Shown: positions 1-5,084 of the stretch, in pieces
Position numbering within the stretch: the first letter of the stretch is position 1
Layout: each line of letters begins with the position of its first letter
Source of the DNA: an uncultured Helcococcus sp.
GTDB taxonomy: Bacteria; Bacillota; Clostridia; Tissierellales; Peptoniphilaceae
Direction: 5' to 3'
DNA length: 5,084 bases
NCBI GenBank assembly: GCA_947253305.1
Contig: CAMXYZ010000064.1
Coordinates: 1-5,084, forward strand
The notes under the pieces: generated by a model
Seen by the model: the letters and a program-made list of their open reading frames with translations, nothing else
What the model was told of the DNA's origin: nothing
The model's database searches: none
Program-made: the position numbers and the translations under genes

Positions 1-414
1 TCCTATACCAGCATTGTATGCAATTATTGCATAGTCTTCGCTTTTATAATAATCTCTTAAAAACTTTAGATAATATGTTCCATACTTTATATTTTGTTCG
101 GGATCAAACATCTTATCTTCTGTGTATTCTTCCCCCATCTTTTCACTTAACCATTTTGCAGTTTCTGGAGTAATTTGCATTAAACCCTCTGCATCTGCAT
201 GAGAAACAGCTTTTTCATTAAATGAACTTTCAACTTTCATTATTGCTAAAGTCAATTCTTTCTCTATGTTATTTTCTTCTGAATATTTCTCAATATATCC
301 CATATAAGGTTTATGACTATCCCTAACAACAGAATATAAAACAGCATATACACCCAATACGAATATTATCAATAATATTATTAATACTACTATAAGTCTT
401 TTTAAAACCTTCAT
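1..414 (-). CDS. Membrane-anchored lytic transglycosylase (Slt/GH23-type), C-terminus cut by window edge
   Basis: Predicted peptidoglycan lytic transglycosylase, which would cleave the MurNAc-GlcNAc bond and leave 1,6-anhydro-MurNAc, acting outside the membrane. I translated 138 residues, open to the edge. Residues 1-6 are basic, then about 7-30 are hydrophobic (RLIVVLIILLIIFVLGVYAV), an uncleaved signal anchor. The Slt domain follows: catalytic Glu62 in KVESSF, GLMQITPETA at 77-86, NIKYGTYYL at 108-116 and AYNAG at 132-136. All core GH23 motifs are present; the usual AGA before GLMQ reads ADA. Only the last few dozen residues of the domain should be missing. The ATG (414-412) overlaps the coaE stop as ATGA and has a good GGAG site at 423-420, spacer 5, so the start is firm. 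It is the third gene of the polA-coaE unit and probably translationally coupled. The family is clear; its role (wall turnover, division or sporulation) cannot be read here. Confidence 0.93.
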   Translation of the reverse strand, partial: MKVLKRLIVVLIILLIIFVLGVYAVLYSVVRDSHKPYMGYIEKYSEENNIEKELTLAIMKVESSFNEKAVSHADAEGLMQITPETAKWLSEKMGEEYTEDKMFDPEQNIKYGTYYLKFLRDYYKSEDYAIIAYNAGIG

Positions 415-1016
415 AGTGACTCCAATCTTTCAAGCACTTCTCGCCTTAAATCTTCAATGCTTCCATTATTATCAATTATTATATTTGCATATTTCTTTTT
501 TTCTTCTATACTAGTTTGAGAATTAATTCTTTTCATAACATCTTCTCGATTTGAATTGTCTCTTTTCATTAATCTCTTAATCTGATTTTCAATATTAGTA
601 TATACTACCCATATTTCATCATATACTAAATACTTTTCTTTAGGATTTGAAACAATTAAATCTATAAATAAAGGAATATCTACAAATATAATTTGATTAT
701 CTGATTTCTCTATTTTCTCTTTTATTTTATTGAAAATATTCTTATGTGTCAAAGAATTTAGTAATTCTAATTTTTCTTTATCATTAAATACAATTTTTGA
801 TAATTTTTTTCTATTTATATTCTTATCTTTATCAAGTATATTGTTACCAAATTTCCTTACAATAGCATTGTAATTAATTTTATCAATTTCCATTAATTCA
901 TGCGCAATCTTGTCAGCATCAATTATTTCAAATCCATGTTCCTTAATAATATTACTAACAGTTGATTTACCTGTTGCTATGGAACCGGTTAAAATTATTA
1001 TCTTTTTAGATTTCAT
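411..1016 (-). CDS. coaE: Dephospho-CoA kinase
   Basis: Cytoplasmic kinase of the last step of coenzyme A synthesis: ATP phosphorylates the 3'-hydroxyl of the ribose in dephospho-CoA. From the ATG at 1016 the protein has 201 residues, the usual family length. The P-loop GSIATGKST is at 11-19, followed by the CoaE signature IIDADKIAHEL (31-41). Further on come the VF.D..KLELLNSLTHKNI segment (family usually has HP where this has HK), a Walker-B-like VDIPLFIDL, the lid region RLMKRDNSNRE, and the C-terminal KYANIIIDNNGS. I prefer ATG 1016 over the in-frame GTG at 1028, because GGGTGAT at 1030-1024 sits 7 nt ahead of the ATG and matches the anti-Shine-Dalgarno; the GTG lies inside that site. The gene overlaps the 3' end of polA by 11 nt and the next gene by 4 nt, consistent with coupled translation in one operon. 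Confidence 0.96.
   Translation of the reverse strand: MKSKKIIILTGSIATGKSTVSNIIKEHGFEIIDADKIAHELMEIDKINYNAIVRKFGNNILDKDKNINRKKLSKIVFNDKEKLELLNSLTHKNIFNKIKEKIEKSDNQIIFVDIPLFIDLIVSNPKEKYLVYDEIWVVYTNIENQIKRLMKRDNSNREDVMKRINSQTSIEEKKKYANIIIDNNGSIEDLRREVLERLESL
420..423 (-). promoter_or_regulatory. Ribosome binding site of the lytic transglycosylase gene
   Basis: GGAG on the minus strand, 5 nt before the ATG at 414, embedded in the last codons of coaE (ERLESL then stop). Together with the ATGA overlap it supports coupled translation. Confidence 0.65.
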
Positions 1017-3642
1017 ACCATCTATCACCCACTGTGACTTCTACTTTTAACTCAACATTAATATCTGCTGCATTCTCCATTTCTTCTTTCAATATGGATT
1101 TCACCTTATCTACTTCGTCATCATGAGCTTCTATTATAAGTTCGTCATGAATTTGCAGAATTAATTTTGATTTTAAGTCTTCATTTTTAAGTCTATTATA
1201 GACTTTAATCATAGCAATCTTTATTATATCTGCAGCCGTTCCTTGTATTGGTGTATTTAATGCAATTCTTTCACCAAAACTTCTAACATTAAAATTAGAA
1301 CTCTTAAGCTCTGGGATATATCTTCTTCTTTTGAATAATGTATCAACATATCCTTCAGTTTTAGCTTGCTCAATAATAGAATCCATATATGAACTAATAT
1401 TTGGATAGGATTCTAAATATTTATCTATATAGCTCTTAGCTTGCTTTCTGCTAATATCTAAATCTTGTGATAATCCATAATCAGATATTCCATATACTAT
1501 TCCAAAGTTTACTGCCTTAGCATCTGATCTTTGATTTCTTGTAACTTCATCTAATGGAACATGGAATACTTCTGACGCTGTCTTAGCGTGTATATCAATA
1601 TCATTTTTAAACGCATCAAGCATATTTTTATCATTACTTAAAGCAGCTAATACTCTCAATTCAATTTGAGAATAGTCAGCAGATACTAATTTATTATTTT
1701 CTCCAGCTACAAATCCTTTTCTTATTAATCTTCCTTCTTCTCTTCTTGTAGGAATATTTTGTAAATTTGGTTCTGTAGAAGATAATCTTCCTGTAGCTGC
1801 TACAGTTTGTTTGAATTTACTATGAATTCTACCATCTTCTCTTATTTCTGGAATTAAACCATCAATATAGGTACTTTTAATCTTTGTAATCTGTCTATAT
1901 TCTTCAATTAGTGGTATTATTTCATGCTCATTTTTAAGCTTTTCTAATACTTCAACATTTGTAGAATATCCTGTCTTAGTCTTTTTAATTACAGGTAATT
2001 CTAATTTTTCGAATAATATTTCACCTAATTGCTTTGGAGAATTAATATTAAATTCTTCGCCAGCCAATTCATAAATTCTATTTTGAGTTGTCTCGATTTT
2101 TTTAGATATTTCCTCATCAATTTTATGAAATTCTTCTACTTTAGCCTTTATACCAGTCATTTCCATATCAGCTAAAACTCTAATTAATGGTAATTCTATA
2201 TTGTTTAATAAATGAAGCATCTCAACTTCTTTAAGCTTCTCTAAAAGATTTTCTTTTGAATGTTCTATTATCATTATATTATTTGCGAGATACTCTTCTA
2301 CATAGACTAATTCTAAATTATCTACAGTCTTTTTATTCTTACCTTTTCCAAGATATTCATCTAAATCTTTAATTTCTTTATCAAGTTCTGATAAAGCTAT
2401 ATCTTTTATTGAATAATCACCCTTTGGATCAATCAAATAAGATACAAGCATTAAATCAAGATAATTATTCTCTAAATTGATATCAATTTTATTTAATAAT
2501 ACCATTAATTTTTTAATATCAAATCCTATTTTTTTTATCTCTTCATTCTCAAATAAGTCCTTGAATTTTTCTACAAAATGTTCTTTTTCTATATCAAGGT
2601 CAACTATCATTACAGTATCATCTTTTCCTTTTACAGCTAGATATCTAGGTTGATATGATAGATAATCCCCTTCTGAAATTATGTCAAAAACTAATTCTCT
2701 TTCTCTTAAAACATGAATATAGATGTCTGCCATTCTATTTATTCCTACAATATTAGCCTTAAAATCATGTGCATCTTTAACATCATTTGTATATTTTTTT
2801 GTTAATGTGTTGAATTCTAATATCTTAAACTTTTCATATAGTTCTTGTCTATTTTCTTCCTTTACTTTTAAATCTTCAATTTCAAAATCTAGATCTATAT
2901 CTGTGAATATTGTCCCAAGTTTTCTTGACATATAGGCGATATTTTCATTCTCTAATAAATTTTGAGGAAGTACTTTTCCTGAAATCTTATCGATATTCTC
3001 ATATACTCCTTCAATACTTCCATATTCCTTAATTAATTTTAAAGCTGTCTTCTCACCAACTCCTGGAACACCCGGAATATTATCAGATGAATCTCCCATT
3101 AGACCCTTAATTTCAATTAATTTTTTAGGTTCTAATCCATATTCTTCTTTAATTTTATTCAAATCATATATTTCTAATTGTGATATTCCTTTTTTTGTAA
3201 ATAAGACATTAGCTTTTTCGTCTACTAATTGGAAATAATCTCTATCTCCTGTGAGCATAAATGATTGTATACCCTTATCACTCGCTTTTTTTGAAATAGT
3301 GCCTATGATATCATCAGCTTCATAATCATCCAAATCATAATGCTTAACTTGTAAAGAATCTAATAGATCTTTAACAATACCAAATTGAGTCAATAATTCA
3401 TCAGGTGTCTTTTCCCTAGTGCCTTTATATTCTGCATATTCTTTAGTTCTAATTGTTGGTCCCGCTTTATCAAAAGCTACCAATATATAGTCTGGCTGTA
3501 TCTTTTCGATTGCTGAATAATACATATTCATAAATCCATATACAGCTCCTGTTGGAACTCCATCTCTTGTTGATAAATTTCTTATAGCATAAAATGCTCT
3601 AAATATTAAACTCGATCCATCTATTAAAAGTATTTTTTCCAT
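1006..3642 (-). CDS. polA: DNA polymerase I, with 5' nuclease and inactive 3'-5' exonuclease domain
   Basis: Family A polymerase for Okazaki-fragment maturation and repair synthesis; 878 residues, full length for the family. The 5' nuclease domain (about 1-290) shows LLIDGSSLIFRAF with Asp8, the acidic cluster DDYEADD (105-111), TGDRD (131-135) and GDSSDNIPGVPGVGEKTA (183-200, helix-3-turn-helix). A degenerate 3'-5' exonuclease domain (about 300-480) has lost metal ligands: the DxE motif reads FDII (319-322), and the positions of E. coli Asp424 and Asp501 appear to be Leu and Asn. The polymerase domain (about 485-878) is intact: RLSSTEPNLQNIP (619-631), motif A SADYSQIELR with Asp656, O-helix RSDAKAVNFGIVYG with Arg705, Lys709, Phe713 and Tyr717, and motif C QIHDE with Asp833 and Glu834. 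So it should polymerise and remove primers but not proofread, as in Bacillus-type Pol I. The ATG has GAGGA at 3651-3647. First gene of the polA-coaE-transglycosylase unit, divergent from tRNA-Leu. Confidence 0.98.
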   Translation of the reverse strand: MEKILLIDGSSLIFRAFYAIRNLSTRDGVPTGAVYGFMNMYYSAIEKIQPDYILVAFDKAGPTIRTKEYAEYKGTREKTPDELLTQFGIVKDLLDSLQVKHYDLDDYEADDIIGTISKKASDKGIQSFMLTGDRDYFQLVDEKANVLFTKKGISQLEIYDLNKIKEEYGLEPKKLIEIKGLMGDSSDNIPGVPGVGEKTALKLIKEYGSIEGVYENIDKISGKVLPQNLLENENIAYMSRKLGTIFTDIDLDFEIEDLKVKEENRQELYEKFKILEFNTLTKKYTNDVKDAHDFKANIVGINRMADIYIHVLRERELVFDIISEGDYLSYQPRYLAVKGKDDTVMIVDLDIEKEHFVEKFKDLFENEEIKKIGFDIKKLMVLLNKIDINLENNYLDLMLVSYLIDPKGDYSIKDIALSELDKEIKDLDEYLGKGKNKKTVDNLELVYVEEYLANNIMIIEHSKENLLEKLKEVEMLHLLNNIELPLIRVLADMEMTGIKAKVEEFHKIDEEISKKIETTQNRIYELAGEEFNINSPKQLGEILFEKLELPVIKKTKTGYSTNVEVLEKLKNEHEIIPLIEEYRQITKIKSTYIDGLIPEIREDGRIHSKFKQTVAATGRLSSTEPNLQNIPTRREEGRLIRKGFVAGENNKLVSADYSQIELRVLAALSNDKNMLDAFKNDIDIHAKTASEVFHVPLDEVTRNQRSDAKAVNFGIVYGISDYGLSQDLDISRKQAKSYIDKYLESYPNISSYMDSIIEQAKTEGYVDTLFKRRRYIPELKSSNFNVRSFGERIALNTPIQGTAADIIKIAMIKVYNRLKNEDLKSKLILQIHDELIIEAHDDEVDKVKSILKEEMENAADINVELKVEVTVGDRWYEI
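1024..1030 (-). promoter_or_regulatory. Ribosome binding site of coaE, inside the polA 3' end
   Basis: GGGTGAT on the minus strand matches the 3' part of the AGGAGGTGAT consensus and stands 7 nt before ATG 1016. It lies within the last codons of polA and includes the GTG that would otherwise serve as a longer start. This site decides the start in favour of the ATG. Confidence 0.6.
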
Positions 3643-3646
3643 AATA

Positions 3647-3651
3647 TCCTC
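3647..3651 (-). promoter_or_regulatory. Ribosome binding site of polA
   Basis: GAGGA on the minus strand with a short 4-nt spacer to ATG 3642. No competing in-frame start with a better site is visible, and the protein begins with the expected MEKILLIDGSS, so this start is secure. Confidence 0.75.
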
Positions 3652-3678
3652 ATTTATTTTTTAATTATATATACTATA

Positions 3679-3687
3679 AGTATATCA
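3679..3687 (-). promoter_or_regulatory. Candidate extended -10 promoter of the polA operon
   Basis: Minus strand reads TGATATACT: an extended TG motif, one base, then TATACT (5 of 6 to TATAAT). Transcription would begin near 3672, giving a leader of about 30 nt that contains the GAGGA site. No good -35 lies 17 nt upstream, which an extended -10 can tolerate. A perfect TATAAT at 3669-3664 is an alternative, with a leader of about 15 nt but also no clear -35. The region is very AT-rich, so chance matches are likely. Confidence 0.4.
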
Positions 3688-3723
3688 AATATGTAGTTCT
3701 AATTAAAATTTAGAAAAATTTTC

Positions 3724-3745
3724 TCTTGAAAATTTATTTTCAAGA
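3724..3745. repeat. Perfect 9-bp inverted repeat between polA and tRNA-Leu
   Basis: TCTTGAAAA (3724-3732) and TTTTCAAGA (3737-3745) are exact reverse complements around a TTTA centre. The left arm contains the -35 TTGAAA of the tRNA promoter, and the right arm lies in its spacer. It could be an operator for a dimeric regulator or a by-product of AT-rich promoter sequence. It has no downstream T-run in either direction that would make it a convincing terminator. Confidence 0.7.
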
Positions 3746-3754
3746 TGTTAAGAT
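3726..3754 (+). promoter_or_regulatory. Promoter of tRNA-Leu
   Basis: -35 TTGAAA (3726-3731, 5 of 6), a 17-nt spacer and -10 TAAGAT (3749-3754), the latter preceded by TGT at 3746-3748, which makes an extended -10. The predicted start near 3761 leaves a 5' leader of only about 3 nt before the mature tRNA at 3764. Spacing and position fit a housekeeping sigma-A promoter. Confidence 0.75.
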
Positions 3755-3763
3755 ATTTGTATT

Positions 3764-3851
3764 GCTGGTATGGTGGAACAGGCAGACACGTCAGACTCAA
3801 AATCTGATGCTCATTGCGGGCGTGGGGGTTCGATTCCCTCTACCAGCACCA
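3764..3851 (+). tRNA. tRNA-Leu (anticodon CAA), CCA encoded
   Basis: Class II tRNA that reads the UUG leucine codon. The acceptor stem GCTGGTA (3764-3770) pairs perfectly with TACCAGC (3841-3847). The discriminator is A3848, as leucyl-tRNA synthetase requires, and CCA is encoded at 3849-3851. The anticodon stem TCAGA/TCTGA (3791-3795, 3803-3807) encloses the loop CTCAAAA, with CAA at 3798-3800. A long variable arm GCTC/GGGC (3809-3812, 3818-3821) separates Leu from short-arm tRNAs. The T arm is GGGGG-TTCGATT-CCCTC. It is a stand-alone gene with its own promoter and terminator, divergent from polA and convergent with the folate gene. Confidence 0.97.
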
Positions 3852-3903
3852 ATTATATTAATGAAATAGAATTTATATTATATATAAGATAAATAAGAAA
3901 TTT

Positions 3904-3931
3904 AAAGGGTAGAATTAACTACTCTTTTTTT
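3904..3931 (+). terminator. Intrinsic terminator of tRNA-Leu
   Basis: AAAGGGTAG (3904-3912) pairs with CTACTCTTT (3919-3927), a 9-bp stem with one G-T pair and an AATTAA loop. It runs into seven T's (3925-3931). It lies about 50 nt past the tRNA 3' end; the stretch 3852-3903 between them is plain AT-rich sequence with nothing recognisable. Confidence 0.85.
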
Positions 3932-3937
3932 GTATTG

Positions 3938-3972
3938 AAAAAGCACATCTAATATATTTAATTAGTGTGCTT
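3938..3972 (-). terminator. Intrinsic terminator of the peptidase / folate-gene unit
   Basis: Read on the minus strand, AAGCACA-CTAAT (3972-3961) pairs with ATTAG-TGTGCTT (3953-3941), a 12-bp stem with one bulged base (3948) and a 7-nt loop. It ends in TTTTT (3942-3938). It starts 7 nt after the stop codon of the cyclo-ligase gene. On the plus strand the hairpin is followed by TTAATAAT, a poor U-tract, so it acts mainly leftwards. Confidence 0.8.
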
Positions 3973-3979
3973 AATAATA

Positions 3980-4516
3980 TTAATAAATTACAATATCAAT
4001 ATATATATCTTTATCAGTCATCGGAATATCTTCTGCAACTAGTTTTTCATGACATAGACATATGGTTCTTGAATTTGATTTTTCAAGAAATCTGTCGTAA
4101 TATCCTCCACCATAACCTAATCTTTCACCTTTGTTATTTGCACTAATGCAAGGTAATATAATTAAATCTATATCATTTTTATCATATATTTTAAGTTCTT
4201 TTGGTTCAAGAATATTATATCTATTCCTTTTTAAATTATCGAAATTATTTATTTGAACTGGAAGCATTTTTCCATCTTCGAATATATAAGGAACTAATAC
4301 TATTTTATTTGTGCTCCATGCATCTTCGATAATCTTTTTAGTTTGTACTTCTTTGTCTTTCGATAAATATATAAATATAACTTTTGCTTTGTTATATTCA
4401 CTTGTTTTAATTAGTTTTGAAAAAATATTATCAGATGAATCTTTTACATACTCATCTGATAAATTATTTAGTATTTGTAATAATTTTTTTCTTAATTTTT
4501 TTTTATTAGATTCCAT
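3980..4516 (-). CDS. ygfA: 5-formyltetrahydrofolate cyclo-ligase (methenyltetrahydrofolate synthetase)
   Basis: Cytoplasmic enzyme that uses ATP to cyclise 5-formyl-THF to 5,10-methenyl-THF, returning the storage folate to the one-carbon pool; homologues are called ygfA, fthC or yqgN. It has 178 residues, slightly short but normal for the family. A basic N-terminus (KKKLRKKL, 5-12) precedes a Rossmann-like core with IFIYLSKDKEVQT (47-59) and VPYIFEDGKMLPV (75-87). RYNILEPKE (99-107) follows, then the signature ERLGYGGGYYDRFL at 131-144, with the ATP-binding glycines and YYDR intact. The usual AFD of the PGxAFD segment reads ISAN (124-127), and the C-terminal HD-type tail reads DKDIYID; neither looks fatal. 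The ATG comes 3 nt after the stop of the upstream peptidase gene with only a weak GGA ahead, so translational coupling is likely. Confidence 0.95.
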   Translation of the reverse strand: MESNKKKLRKKLLQILNNLSDEYVKDSSDNIFSKLIKTSEYNKAKVIFIYLSKDKEVQTKKIIEDAWSTNKIVLVPYIFEDGKMLPVQINNFDNLKRNRYNILEPKELKIYDKNDIDLIILPCISANNKGERLGYGGGYYDRFLEKSNSRTICLCHEKLVAEDIPMTDKDIYIDIVIY

Positions 4517-4519
4517 ATA

Positions 4520-5073
4520 TTAATTCCAAACAGCAACCATTACTTCAGTTTGATCTAATATTCTTTGAATATCCCAAGCTTTATTAGTATTTATATATGA
4601 ATTTGGATCCAAGATTAATACTTTTCCATCATCTGTTACTTCCGTTAATAAAATATAATGTCCACCTCTTGTGAAATCCCCTATCCCATTGTATTTTACA
4701 AGTGCAACAATAGCTTTACCTTCATTTAGTACACTTTTGATAACTTCTTCATCTTGGCTAATATACAAACTATTTAATCCTAAAGATTGTGCTCCTGAAA
4801 CAAATAAATCTACATAACTTCCAGATAAATCAAATAATCCTAAGTCTCTAGCATATTCCCCCATTTCATATGGATTCATATCTGTATTATGAGTAAGACC
4901 TGTGTATAGCATTGATAGAGTTGTTGGCCCACAACCTATAACAGCAAAATAGTCACCTAGAATCTCATTGAATCCCCATCTTTTATCCCATTGATTAAAA
5001 TAAGGAAGTTTAACTTTTCTATCATAATTTTGTGCTTTAGCTAAGTCTTCTTCTAAATTTATATTTGGTTTGT
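4520..5073 (-). CDS. C39-like cysteine peptidase (Peptidase_C39_2 type), N-terminus beyond the contig end
   Basis: The 3' part of a papain-like peptidase gene; 183 full codons are readable before sequence that looks like adapter. In visible-residue numbering, LPYFNQWDKRWG (22-33) supplies the oxyanion-hole Gln27, GCGPTTLSM (46-54) the catalytic Cys47, GGHYILLTEV (136-145) the catalytic His138, and LDPNSY (154-159) the third member of the triad. TDDGKVLILDPNS and the closing VMVAVWN are typical of the C39_2 family, whose members are usually exported; the signal or anchor would lie in the missing part. The Met at 4912 is not the start: beginning there would remove Cys47 and Gln27, and the frame stays open through 5080. 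The natural substrate cannot be inferred. Nothing marks it as a bacteriocin-exporter peptidase: no ABC transporter or leader peptide is seen. Stop TAA at 4522-4520, 3 nt before the folate gene. Confidence 0.88.
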
Positions 5074-5084
5074 CTGTCTCTTAT
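5074..5084. other. Probable residual Nextera/Tn5 adapter at contig end
   Basis: The last 11 bases, CTGTCTCTTAT, equal the first 11 of the Nextera mosaic-end read-through CTGTCTCTTATACACATCT and sit exactly at the window end. An in-frame TAA (5083-5081) for the peptidase lies within this stretch. The most economical reading is untrimmed library adapter, not genome. Confidence 0.85.

Noticed and set aside
2723..2935. Plus-strand open frame of 70 codons inside polA
   Set aside because: It is antisense to the conserved linker and exonuclease-domain part of Pol I, has no ribosome binding site and low-complexity composition from AT-rich antisense sequence.
3712..3724. Second small palindrome AGAAAA-A-TTTTCT beside the larger inverted repeat
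   Set aside because: Short A/T arms with a 1-base centre are expected by chance in this composition.
3715..3743. Minus-strand promoter using the palindrome's second TTGAAA as -35 for polA
   Set aside because: At 17-nt spacing the -10 position reads AATTTT, a poor match, and neighbouring spacings are no better.
3643..3763. Riboswitch or T-box leader upstream of polA
   Set aside because: The gap is about 120 bp, has no recognisable aptamer core or T-box sequence, and the only hairpin overlaps the opposite-strand promoter.
3764..3979. tRNA-Leu as an integration site for a mobile element
   Set aside because: No integrase, no direct repeat of the tRNA 3' end, and the flanks are housekeeping genes with ordinary terminators.
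4311..4523. Plus-strand open frame of 70 codons opposite the folate gene
   Set aside because: It mirrors the N-terminal half of the cyclo-ligase; its hydrophobic look comes from reading Lys codons backwards as Phe/Leu.
4520..5073. Peptidase as part of a bacteriocin processing/export system
   Set aside because: The domain resembles the stand-alone C39_2 type, and no transporter, double-glycine leader peptide or immunity gene is in the window.
5081..5083. TAA stop upstream of the peptidase, suggesting a pseudogene or an upstream gene end
   Set aside because: It falls inside the probable adapter sequence, so it says nothing about the genome.

Overview
The window is strongly AT-rich chromosomal DNA whose gene content points to a low-GC Gram-positive of the Clostridia/Bacillota type. 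It carries a Bacillus-like Pol I without proofreading residues, a polA-coaE-lytic transglycosylase cluster of the kind seen in clostridia, clear Shine-Dalgarno sites at several genes and intrinsic terminators with U-tracts. I cannot name a genus from the sequence alone.

Layout: all protein genes lie on the minus strand, and the only plus-strand gene is a tRNA. From right to left, the right edge holds the 3' part of a C39-like cysteine peptidase gene. It is followed 3 nt later by 5-formyltetrahydrofolate cyclo-ligase, and a minus-strand intrinsic terminator (3938-3972) closes that unit. Next comes tRNA-Leu(CAA) on the plus strand, with its own strong promoter (3726-3754) and terminator (3904-3931). 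Divergent from the tRNA is the tightly packed unit polA > coaE > membrane-anchored lytic transglycosylase. Its genes overlap by 11 and 4 nt, and the last one runs off the left edge. No gene-free stretch exceeds about 130 bases.

How it works together: the left unit combines DNA repair and Okazaki-fragment processing (Pol I), the last step of coenzyme A synthesis (CoaE) and peptidoglycan cleavage (lytic transglycosylase). The overlaps suggest translational coupling. The right unit pairs folate salvage with an apparently extracytoplasmic peptidase, and no functional link between those two is evident.

The most actionable observation is technical. The last 11 bases (5074-5084) exactly match the start of the Nextera/Tn5 mosaic-end adapter, so this end is probably an untrimmed contig end. 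The in-frame TAA there is then an artefact, and the peptidase gene really continues beyond the window. I see no novel system, phage, transposon, CRISPR array or defence locus; biologically this is an ordinary housekeeping region.
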